Source: Metaphire vulgaris
Taxonomy: Eukaryota; Annelida; Clitellata; Crassiclitellata; Megascolecidae
NCBI GenBank assembly: GCA_018105865.1
Contig: CM030834.1
Location: 16,402,719-16,466,718, forward strand
Direction of reading: 5' to 3'
Length of the DNA: 64,000 nt
The translations under genes were made by a program, and so were the position numbers. The notes under the pieces were generated by a model. That model did no database searches, had not been told where the DNA came from, and saw only the letters and a list, made by a program, of their open reading frames with translations. Of the stretch, positions 34,229-46,371 are shown one piece after another (within the stretch, counting starts at the first letter, position 1; every line of letters starts with the position of its first letter).

Positions 34229-37200
34229 TCATTTTCTAACAAAGCCAGACATCGGAGGAGGACCAATGTTCTGTGAATTTTCTTCACTGGATGCAAGCGT
34301 TGTTGGGAGCAGTGACTGGGTTGAAGGTAGTTCTGTACTTTCAACTGGATATGCATATCCAGGACGAGGGATTGGTTGAGACAAAGGATGACGTGGAAAT
34401 GTGGCCGGTGTGTGTTGAGCTGACCCCAAATCGAGTCCCGGTTTCTGTGGCATGAAGCCCAGTAATCCATAGGTCTCCTTCAAGATAAGCAACACCGTAT
34501 CCTCTGAATCCCTGAAAAATGTTTACACACATCCATTTACCAGAAGCATCAAAAGCAATTCAAAAGACTATTGAATAAAAACACATTTTCTACAATGTCT
34601 AATACAGTAGAACTTTGCTATAACACATTTAACGGATTTGTAAAATTCAGTATGTTATATTTGAAGTCATTAAATACCACCCAATACTGTAGTGCGTCAC
34701 ACAGTACCATGTATTGTGGTACTTTACTGTATAACCAACTATATGTTATACAAAGCATATATAACCAATTGTGTCCATATGGTTTTTACCAACTTAATGA
34801 ATGCTGGGAATATATAACTGAGTATATGTTGCACAAAGCTGCATTCCTATCAGATGTGTGTTCTTCTCCTCCTACTCTATGATGGCTCTGAAACTTCGAC
34901 ACTTGTAGAACGTAGTACTCAAAGACTGCAGGCCTTTCACTTGCGCTGTCAATGCCAGACACTGTATGTTTGCAGTTTGCTGATTTCGGTTACTGGTTAG
35001 AACTGGTGCTATAGAAGTGCATAATTATTGTTACTATGAAGTTTTACTGTAATATACCTGATGCTAAGCCTGGCAAAAATATGATGAAGCTGCCATAAAC
35101 TCACAAATCAACAGAATCTATTACAAAAATGGAGCTAAATCGCAAACAACAATAACAGTTTCAAAGTTTTTACTTAGATTAAGTTTACTACTTATTTTCT
35201 GTGCCATAAAAGTCAACATTTGGAGAAGGAATGAAATCTAAGTCACGAGCATCAACATACCAGTAACATCCGTGACTGCTCAATGCAAAGAGATATTCGT
35301 TAAAACTTTCAATTGGTTTCTCCTGGAGAACATAATCTAATCTCTTGCCCTGGTTAAGTGTACCAACTGGATAATCATCATCTCCCATGACTGAACATAT
35401 GGCTATAAATCAAAAATAACTATATGATAATATGAAATGATAATATAGACAATTGACAGCATGGGAATAAACAATTATTTCATTAATTTTGTAAGAGAAA
35501 TGCTGTACCAATTGGGCCAACAAATTCAAGTCATCAGACAGTTTTCTGCTCAGCTCTGTTACACTTTTACATCATCACTCCATCGATACTGTCCACCCAT
35601 TTCTCTTTAAATGGTAGATTGAAATCTTTTTCTGTTTGAAAATGTTCCTTATAAAAGTACTCTCTATAACTTTATAACTGCTAAAGACAATACTATAATT
35701 CATCAATAATTAATATGATTATTTGAAATAATTATATATGTAGCACAATTTTATTAAATGATTAAATATTTTCTTCTGTTGTCAGCACCATTATCAAAAC
35801 TTTACTTTTAAAATGCTGATAAAGGAATATTTGTTGCTCATAAAAACGTATATAATACTGTGAACCCCTTACAGATAGAATCATCAAAATCTTTCACTGC
35901 GTCTGACTGGGTGCCTTCCTCTTCTTTCTCGGCTATGTTCTCTTGTGCCGCCATTGTCTGTGATGTTCTATGAGCCAGTGCAAAGTCATTTATTGTCCTC
36001 CATGTGCTCTTCACAGATTCAATGACTTTCTGCTTCAGGTCGGATCCAACACGAGACAAACTATCTCTTAGTTCTAATAACAGATCCAGTATCAATCACT
36101 CCACTCCACTGTACACGAATATTCAAATGTGCACTATTTGAATATAACTAAAATAGTACATATGTTAAATCATCAAAAACAAAAAGCTGGAAATAATTTA
36201 ATTATCAAAGTTTTGCCTAATTCAACATTTTATTTGTAGACTTCCTGGCTGAGTGAAACTGCAGTAAGCTTCTACAAAACCATTTTAACACAAATTCCAA
36301 AAACTATGCAATATAAAAAAACCCTCGAGTACTAAATCAGCAAACCCTTAGGCAAATGAGGAGCAAACTAACCAAGATGAAGTCTTTTTCTGCCCTTGTG
36401 ATGCGGCATTAGAACTGGCTTCACCGGAAAACTGCTTGTTATCATCGGTTCCATTCTGTAAGCCTAAAACCATCACGCTCAAATGCAGAGCGACAGTATA
36501 AACAAATCTGTGCAACAAATGAGGTCACATCGACCTGGCTGCACTTATTCAATTTGACCATTCGTTGCTCTGGTATGGATAAACGAGCAGCAGCAGCAGG
36601 CCTGCACTGTAAAGGCACAAAGCAGATCTGTAGAAGTCACTGACAACCCACTCCAGATAAATGATGTGAGCCACTTACCGGTAATCAAGTAATCTAAAAT
36701 CAGTCATATTTATCCTAGCTACTAAAAAAACTATAATTAAATGCAAAATCTGAATGCATGCTTCATAACCATTACGAAGTGTCAATAGAACTGCACAAAG
36801 CAGTAGTCATTTGGTGGCAAGCACCAGCTCCAACATAACTACTACACCCATATTCTAAATACCGTTTTTGAAGTTCAACCATCACCCCCCCTGTTACTCA
36901 ATTTCAACAACCTTCAATTATATTTCTGAAGCATGTTCCATTTTAATACCAGTCTGCATGAAAATGAAAAATTGTAAGATATGTAAGCATCAAACTTTAC
37001 TAAATATACTGTAATAGTTTTTAAACAACTAAATAAATAAAGATCCTCAAAACTTACCACTGGATCAAACTGAAAAAAAATACAACATCAACAAATTACA
37101 TCTTGACCAGAAAAAGCGCACTGCAGAAAATAAACAAAAATGATGCAGAACACAGTAACTGATCACACAACAACATACAAAAAAGATAATACCAAATTTA

Positions 37201-40200
37201 TCATTTTAAAAAATTAAGCCATAGCTATGTGAAACATCAGGACAGAAATTACACGAAAAATAGCTTAGATTCTAAAATAATGCTTCAAATGCAATATTCT
37301 TCTGATAGTTCAAAACTGAATTCGATCTCCAAATGCAGCCTATGACTCCCTGACATAACATAAATTGAAGCCACATTTATAACTGACCGGGTGAAATATA
37401 TTGAAGAATCCTGGACAAGTAGGCAACTGAAAGTCTTCTCCTAGACTGGCAACTCCACGAACAGTTAAGAACATTGCAACTGGAGAGCCGAGAGCGAAAA
37501 AATTTTCAGGAGAAAAGTCCAGTTGAGGGTATCGAATAAAAGGAATGCCTGTACCAGCATCACCGACAACAAAATTCACAGAAGTACTTGAAGCCGAGCG
37601 AAGAACTGGATCACTGAAATGAAGACACCAGCAGTTCAAATCTCAACACTATTCAGTGCAACACACCACGAGGATAGAGATATTAATATAAAAATAAAGT
37701 GTAAACGTGTTAAATCTACGATGAGTTTGCAAGAAGTTTGCTGTATGATCACCATTAGAGATAATGGAGCTGAATAGAAACTGAAAGACAGACTTGGCTT
37801 GTGATACAAGATTGAAAAACACAATCACCAGCAGTGAATTAAGGAAGCAGCTGAGAATAAAAAGCATTGACATTACATGACATCTTTATTTCCTTCTCCA
37901 TAATTTCCATAAGAGAGACAAACAGAATAATATATAATAATATAATATATATAATATATAAGCCTATAAACTTATCTAATAATTAATAACATAGTATTTG
38001 CAGAAACATTAGAGAAAATGGACTGAGAACGTTCAGACATATGATGCAGTAGTGGTCTTATGACTGTGTCAAAGATTGCATGACACAGAATATGCAAAGC
38101 AAAACATGGAAAGACCATGTCTAACCTGGATGGAGGCAATAAATATGAATATGAAGGCACTTGGATCAAGTATGCTTAGTCTCTTAAAATCAATAAGTTC
38201 TAAGTGTGTGCATGCGTGTGTGTGTTGTTCACACAATATCATAATCGGCATATTAGAATCACTTAAAGCCCAGCATTTCTAATAAAACCATTACATTATC
38301 TCAATTAAAATTTATTAATATCATTTTCAGAATAATAAGATAGCAATCAATCAAGAAGATCACAGGACTCTTTAGCAAACATTCCCATGAACTTTAAACT
38401 CACTGTATCAATATGTCCTAATTCTATTTATTCACTTTTCCTAAATTTACTGACCTTTGCCCATGATCGGTAAAATCAGGAAAAAAGTCCTCATTATCAT
38501 TCTTCTGAAGTTCGAGAATCGAAGCAGTTGCCAGATCAACTCTTAGACTCGCCTGTTCAACATGCAAAATAAATTGGTTATCCCACTGTCCATAATACTA
38601 CTTCCTACAACCTTCACCATAATTTTGATTTATTTTATTTATTTAAAATGAATATATAAATGATTAATAGAACAAATGAATAAAACAGAACGGTTCAACA
38701 ATTACTGCAATTGAATAATTATAAGGTGAAGATTTCAACCCCAAATGACTAAAATATTGCCCTAAAGTGATAACTTATTTTAAAATTTTGTGTGTTAAGA
38801 TACGACAGATATTAAACCGATCAAAAATTAACAAACCGTTTTAGTCTTCTTGCTTCTCAAATCGTTTATGAAACTAAATAACTTTTTTCTAGGTCCAAGA
38901 GGAAGACCCAGTTCCTTCAAGTCGTTGTCTTCAATCATCATCTGAAAGACCACAACACCAACATCAGTACCATTATGAATATGCTCGTAAAAAAACAGTA
39001 TGTTGTGAGCCATTAAACAATCAAAATTCAATAATAAATATGTAGAAAGAATCAAGAAATAAAAATAATAACTGACCAGAGAGTCAATATCAATCTGTTC
39101 CTTGGCAAAAAGTTCGGCAAAGTTGCTCAAGTTGAGGTCTGTCAAAACTTTGTTTACGGTAAGCTCTGATTCTGCTTGAGCACCTTCTGCTTGAGCACCT
39201 TCAGCATGCGGTTCATCAGTATGCTGTACAAACGGGAATAAAAATATTTTTAAAAAACTCATTTGCAGAAAAGGATCACAAACAGGTTTCATTTATGAAA
39301 GTTTGACTGCAAGATAAGACAAAATACTGTAATTAGGCTCAAAATGGCAAGATAACTATGTTCATCTTGCAGTATGGAGCCCACCGTGAAAAAATTATAT
39401 GAGGGCGAAACATGAAAAACCTGATGTCCAGAAGGTTCAGAAGAAGTATGACCAGAGACTAATGTAGAAATTCCAGTTGTTTCTTCCATACAGGAATGAG
39501 ACAAATCTTGAGAAGAAGACAAATCTTGACACCTCTGATGGACTAGTAAATCAAAGAGTATCAATGACCCTACAAACAAATTAATATCAAATATGCACAT
39601 ACCCCATTTCAGTAAACAGTGGTTATATGAATACTTAGACTGCTGTAGTAGATAGCATGCTATTACAATATACAATTTATATTTGTGCACAGATAAGTGC
39701 CATTTGAAATGTAAAAAAAACTAAAATTTCATAAAATATTACCTAAACTATGACCAGCAACTGAAACTCCTCCTTTGAAATTAGGATTACGACTCAGGAA
39801 GAGCTTGTACAATCGATTCATTTCATTTCCAACAGTGTCTGCAATTTTCTGTTAACAAAAATTACTTGTGATACGAAACGTTAAGATGCCTTTAACTTCA
39901 TATACTAAGTGGGCCAACAATCACATTCACACTAAACGTGCAAAGTAATTATCTCATGAAACACATGCTAAACTTTTACCAGTAATCCTATGTCAAGAAA
40001 AAGAAATTATGCAAGCAATAGCATTAAAAAATGGGAAGATACAAGCAGTGGCTTATATAAATACACAACAAACTAAAGCATAGTCCAGAGAGAAAATAAA
40101 ATGAGAAATTATACTGGCAAACAAAAGAAATGGAAAAGAGTGGTCCCTGAAGCAGCCATATCTTATAATGAAATTGTTTATGACAAGACTACTAGACAAA

Positions 40201-43200
40201 ACAATAAAATAAAAAATATGGCAACTGCAGTTAAAAAGTAGTTGAAAAGTATGCAATGGCTATATTATCAATTACAGACTCCAACATACATAGTCATCAG
40301 CACAAGAACTAAACTTGTAATCAGTACACCAGAATGAATGACAAATATTTACCATATTAATACAAGCCGTGAATATTTCGCTCTCTGCTATGAATACAGA
40401 GCTAATAAGAATTGAGAAAATCATATCGCTACCAATAACAAACATAATTAATTTTTCTATCATCACAATTGTCACCTGAGCGTAGGCAGGACTTCCGTAG
40501 AAGAGTACGTCAATCAGAGTGTCATTCGTAAACTGTCGCAGTTTTCCTATGCTACTCAACGTAATAGCCTTCAGTTTCCTGTTCATCAAAAATTAATAAA
40601 AAGCATTTATTGATCAGCTCTTGAGCAAAAATAAAACACCGAAAATCATTGCAGAACATTGCAAAATTTATTCATTTGAATACATGATCCAGGACTATAA
40701 ACAAACCAACAAAAATAACAAAACTACTGCAGTAAATGAAAATGTTTTCAACAAACACACACGCACATGCGCGCACGCATGCACGCACACACAAATGATT
40801 GCATTCACCTGTCTATGCCAGTGGCATCACCATGCAATGCAGCATGCCATCGAACAGGTAGAAACTCAACTCGTCCAATCAATTCGTCTTCGAGATGCTG
40901 CTTAAAGTGCGAAGATAACATCTGATGCGATATCATTCGAAAGTCATCAACTGTATGACAAGTACCAAGATTGCATGAAAATCCTTATAGTCAGGCTCAA
41001 TTAAAGTTTCACAATGGAGAAAATAGCCAATGTCTTAAAGCAACAGAAAAAATACAAAAACAGGAATTCAGAACAAATAAAGCAAACATACCACATTCAA
41101 TAATGTTCCTAAATCTGAGGTCACAGGTTGGACCAATTCCATGAACAACGAACATCAAATGGTCAACTTGTGTAGATTCCCCTGCAATTGCAAAAACAGC
41201 TGCTCTGTTAAACAACAACATAAACAACACAGACAATGTCTTATCACTTTAAAAAATAGAATTTTACTATCTTTAGTGTTGATGAACAGCAGAAAATCTT
41301 GAGGCTGAGAGATCAAGCAAGAGAGCAAGACAAAACGAAATTCGACAATAAGCATGTACCATTGTACCTTCGTAGATGCTGTCCATGTCATCTGCTCCTC
41401 GCTTAACAACTCGTGGATGTGGATCACTCTAAAAATAAATATAAATCAGACATCAATGTTTGGCACATAACTACTGTAAATCATTACCTTCACATGACCA
41501 ATGCTCAATGGCACTTAACCAATATCTACACATCATCAACCTGCCTTATTCATCTGTTATATCATAAAGCACTTTATTACCATAATATCTAAAGAGAAAA
41601 TGACACTTTTTTACATTGATAGCTATATAATCCAAAACTAGGCCACATTAAAATCTCTTGTGTGGGTCTCAACTCTCAAGCATTTAGCCCAACTATGACC
41701 AATCAAATAAAGAAATCTACATTTTGTTTTCATCACTTATTTGTTAAATTAAATTTTACACAAAACAAATCTTGTTGACAATAAATCCATTAACAAAAAT
41801 CATCCATTTTGTAACACACAAATTCAAATAATCAAACATCCGAGCAAATACAAAGAACTACCAGCACACAACCCGATATACCCACAGCCGCCATACAGTC
41901 TCTTACTTCTGTCTCTTATTTCCTCTGAACATTATTTTTCCGACATTTGGTACCCAAGATTTTCAAACTACTATTGTAAAAATTTTAAATCAAGCCAAAA
42001 CAACACACAATCAAAACTTCTGCAGAATCAGCAGACAGCATAGTCTGTTCTGGCTTTCAATATCAATTGCTTCTACAGTTTTACATCAATGCATAATCAA
42101 TATTAGACCATCAATTCACCATTGCATCAGGCTTGATAATAATTATTAAAATCTATTAACTCAAATTTTACCAGTGCAGCTCCAGTCCATGATTTTGTCT
42201 GAGGAACACTGAAATGCATTATGACTGTCTGGCTGTGAAAGATGACTGTATCACCACCAGGAAGTTCATGTTTTTGATGCCAATCTCCAGCACTTAACGT
42301 TGATTTGTATAGCCCCTTGATATCAAAACAATCAAACCTTTAAAAGAATTAATTTCTTACATGAATTCTGAACTAAAGCCTAAATAAGTATTAGGAAGAA
42401 GATTAACCCTTTACCTGTTCATTTATTTGTAACGTAATGTAAAATGGACAAGTATTCTCGAGGCAAACGGGTAAAGAGTTAAATATATTTATCACATCAA
42501 CGTATGTAATCCATACTTGAAACATCACATAAATCTCTTGCTCAATGCATATAAATAGCAATCCGGCCATTCATACGTATGCCTTTTCAGAAATAGATAG
42601 CTCAAGTGACCTCTAGTTTTTCAGAAAATTCTTCTTCATATGGCACCAGACGGCTGTCACCATCTTGACGGTAAAACCAGGAGCAGCGTCGTACACTTGA
42701 ATCAGGTTCATCCCAGTACACTGCCTTGCGGGCTCTTGATGCCAGTGATACATCATATCGTCCACCATCGGTACTAACCACACAATCAGCCTTCTCACTG
42801 TCACCTGGTTTATGCATCATCGTACACAAAAAATATTAAAGCAATCAATGAAAACACAAAATAACCAAATGAAAACCAAAATTTTATTAATTTTTAAAAA
42901 GCTTGACACCTCTTGTAAAAATATACATGTTGTCCACATTCTGTAGTGAAACTTTATTTCAAAAATATCTGATCCAGTTCACAATCTTTGATCTATGCAA
43001 CAAACCACCAACAATAAGGGCATATTTCTGAGAAGATTATTACAGCTTACATTATAGATAGTTACTAAAATAAAGTACGGTGTCATAAAAGAGCACATGA
43101 TAGCAACCAGTGACATAAACTTAAAGATGATAACATCTTGTACCTGATCGAAAGGCATCTTCAAGGTTCACGGAATCGGCGAATGAAAATGGTTCCCATA

Positions 43201-45062
43201 ACTGACGCAATTCACGATGTCTGCAGAAGAACCAGTGGTAGGTGACTGGTATGTATTTAGTCTGGCCTCCAACTGAAGCTATGGGAGATGGCTGGTCAGT
43301 CGGACTCTTAGCTAAAGCTGATGCTGGTGGTGCCAAAGCAGACGTTTCAAGCGAAGAAGTTGAAAGTGATCGGGGAGCGCTGCCTTGTACAGCTGTGGGC
43401 ACTGAAACAGCGGAAGGAACAAAATAACCGCTACTAGAATGTGTCATTTGTGGCTCAACAGAAACCGATGCACCAGAATAATCTGCAGCTGGAACCGCAT
43501 ACTGTGGCTTGCCAGACATTCGAAAACTGTTCCAACTTTCTGAAATATTAATAAAAGTCTTCAATGTATAAAAATATATTTAATAGCTTTCTCGCATAAT
43601 CCAATCTACGACAGCTAGAATCTTCTGTTTAACAATATGAAGACAAAACCCATTGTATATCATACATCAGTGACAAACATCACTAAATACTAATCTTAAT
43701 AGCTAACAGCTCCTAAGCAGATGAAACAAGTGCCTCCATAGAGGTGTTGTGAAGAGTCGCTTTAGTCAGCATAGAAATCGGATTGCACTGTTGCCATTGA
43801 AATATTGCAAATAGGAGTTGACTTAGGTTTATTAGGTACGTTAAATTCTTTTTAGTCATTGTATTAAAGTGAACAACATGGGAAGTGGACAGCATGGGAC
43901 GTAGACTATATGGCATGAAGTTCTGGTGTGTCTAGAAGGTAGTGGATAACCGACTTTTGATCCAGCAATCGGATTCCACCAGATAATATGAAGTCCCGAT
44001 TAATCGGAGTCGGACAAGACAGGATCGACCGAATCGGACAATTATAAGATAGGGCTCTTTCTGACAAACCGACCCATTTCAATTTTTAATACTTTGAAAA
44101 TTGATAAAAGAATAAGAATTTATCATGAAATAATTTTAAATTACAATGTCGCAACAACCAAGAAGCAAAATATGGAAATATTTATGATGCTTTAAAAAAA
44201 GATTCCATTGTTTATTTTGTGGCTTTTGTTAGTATTGTTATATCGTTATGATCTGCAAAAGAGTGTGTTTAACGGTTTTAAAAAATTACTTTGACAAACC
44301 TAAAAATGAAACTATTCCAATTAATCAGATCATATCCAGAATCGGAAAAATTTCAGGCCTATAATCCGGAATTAGTAGAAAATTGCTAATCGGTTGATCC
44401 ATACTAGAGGGAAGAAAAGGTAGTTTGTTCTGAGCGGTCTTATGGAAGGATGTTCTTCTTTATTTGGTTTCAAGCTGGTGCAACATTTTAGTGGTTATTA
44501 ATGCTTTGAGTAGTTTTTGCACTAGAATTGAAGTTGTGAGGTAATAAACATTTCATTAATAATTGTGACTCATTCTTTCTTAAATCCAGATGAGCCAACT
44601 GCTAGAGAGCCCATTGTTTGCTTGTGGTCTGTGGTCACATTAGCAACCTCAGGTGGGGAGAAGTTAACAACGTAACCTTGAGTCCCTTTAATAGCCAAAT
44701 CATTTAACCAATTGCAAAACTTTGACTGCATCACTTTCATCAAAGTAGGATAAATTTAAATTTTGCACCAGAACTCTCATTTAGTATTTACAAATGATAA
44801 TGCTAGTAACAGAAGTCTCCTTCTGCAGTTGGTTTACAGAAGCATAAAATTTTGTTACTTGAAGACTTCAGCATTTCACTATCTGCTGGTGGATACAAAG
44901 GCTGAAATGACTGCTCCAGCTGCAATCCAGAGAGTCCATCAGAGGCTGGCTGTGGGCTCTGATCAAGTTCACAAGTTGTAAAACCATCTGAATCTGAAAA
45001 CATGACAATGCCAAAAGCATTGCAATCATCATGAATAGCTACCTACAGTAATAGAGTTTTGC

Positions 45063-45123
<61 letters not shown>

Positions 45124-45178
45124 ATTATAAAATGCAAAACTCTATTACTGTAGGTAGCTATTCATGATGATTGCAATG

Positions 45179-45240
<62 letters not shown>

Positions 45241-45988
45241 TACATAGCTCAAGTCACCACTAGTCACCACATGTATAATCACCAAAACTGAAAGTAAATC
45301 ATTACAATTAAAATAATAATAATCAAATCAAATTACAAGCTACAGCAGTTCTATATTATTCTGACAATCCACCCTTACCACTTGCAAATTCTGTAAAGTG
45401 AATATATAGACAAATATGCAATCATTATCTTCTGCAACTTCTCAGCTGCTAACAACTACTGAAATTGCAATGTCATTTCAATTTCATCCTCTTTTCTACT
45501 AATTCCATTCCTCATAAACTTTGGAAGATCATAAATGACACATTCCACCAGAGATTCATGCAGTCTCTTAGTAAACTAAACAATCCAATAATGCTGACTG
45601 ACTCACAAATTTTCAGATTTAATTGCTAAACAAAATCCTACATGAAATCCCTTTCAAACAAAAATCAATATCTCAAAAACACGCCAACACCCAGTATGTG
45701 ACCCTGATGCCGATATCCTAGTTTACATTACATGCATTACAACCAGGATTATACGACCAACATCTCGATGGTGGTATGTTTATCACTTTTGCACAGCTGG
45801 CGCTATTTGTATTAACCTCCGGTGGGCTGTTGCAGTGGCACTGGCATTAGGACCCCGGGCATCATATGGGAGCTCTCGTCGTTTGAAAATGTCAAACTCT
45901 GGGACGCCGGCAACAGCAGTAGCGGCGGAGGCGGAACGACGGCAGCGCCTTCCTTTCCCTTCCGACGATCGGTCGTTTCTCTTCTCAT
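34229..45988 (-). CDS. SEC23IP/DDHD2: SEC23IP/DDHD2-type phospholipase A1, 20 exons
   Basis: Intracellular PA-PLA1 family enzyme, acting at ER-Golgi membranes or on neutral lipids in known relatives. Minus-strand exons: 45988-45817, 44993-44859, 43539-43144, 42804-42611, 42315-42172, 41428-41368, 41181-41092, 40950-40809, 40578-40476, 39848-39743, 39569-39421, 39223-39077, 38941-38837, 38552-38455, 37613-37388, 37069-37058, 36463-36373, 36073-35873, 35390-35261, 34511-34229. All junctions are GT/AG and phases close throughout, giving 994 residues. Order: Ser/Pro-rich N-terminus (1-200), WWE-like region (about 205-295, YHWFFCRH to CSWFY), VVHGIGP (about 380), lipase GHSLG (Ser about 513), SAM (about 570-645, GLPLGPRKK), DDHD domain (about 680-930: [39 protein letters not shown]), then a Pro-rich tail of about 60 residues. 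The length is near SEC23IP (about 1000) and above DDHD2 (about 710). It could be a single pre-duplication orthologue. Least certain: exon 1, and the exon 11 donor (CAG|GTTTTT). Confidence 0.94.
34850..34975 (+). mobile_element. LINE pol fragment in last intron
   Basis: Plus-strand frame [20 protein letters not shown] followed by [13 protein letters not shown] resembles the SETW.L...R.L.AFHMRC block of LINE pol C-termini. It lies antisense within intron 19 of the phospholipase gene. Confidence 0.55.
43925..44405. mobile_element. Probable fold-back/hAT-like remnant in intron 2
   Basis: The left segment TAGTGGATAACCGACTTTTG and the inverse of the right segment (TAGTATGGATCAACCGATTA) resemble each other, and AATCGGA motifs recur between them. 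No clear target duplication. Confidence 0.4.
45016..45180. repeat. Perfect 49-bp inverted repeat around (TA)n
   Basis: Left arm 45016-45064 and right arm 45132-45180 are exact reverse complements (start AGCATTGCAATCATCATGAA), separated by 67 bp of TA/TTA repeat. Located in intron 1 of the phospholipase gene. Confidence 0.95.
45181..45238. repeat. (TA)n microsatellite
   Basis: A second AT array immediately after the right arm of the inverted repeat. Confidence 0.96.
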
Positions 45989-46371
45989 TTTCGTAGCAGT
46001 TGATTCAGTTAACTCTTACGGATTCAAAGATCGTCTAATTAACAAACGCCGAGCCATTTAAATACATTCTTAAAAGAAAACCTAATTCGACGGAAGTGAC
46101 TTGTATAAGCAGTCTGGTTCATTGCCCATTTAGTTAAAGCCTACTCAATGTACTCATGATGAAAAACATGTGATGCTTCCGCTGTCTAGTTTTTATTGCG
46201 CTTAACTTGTTAGCACTTATATTCAATTTTGGTCGCTTGATGTTCATGGACACATGACCCTTTCCGTTGCACTATCCTGTCTTGTAATATTCATTCGAAA
46301 ATGAACCTAAATGTGCTTGCAAAGCAGAAAATGTAGTCGTTATTAAAAGTAAAAGTTCAAAGTATATCATT

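Noticed and set aside
34161..34455. Plus-strand ORFs over the last phospholipase exon
   Set aside because: Antisense shadows of the real minus-strand terminal exon, whose frame continues the conserved [15 protein letters not shown].
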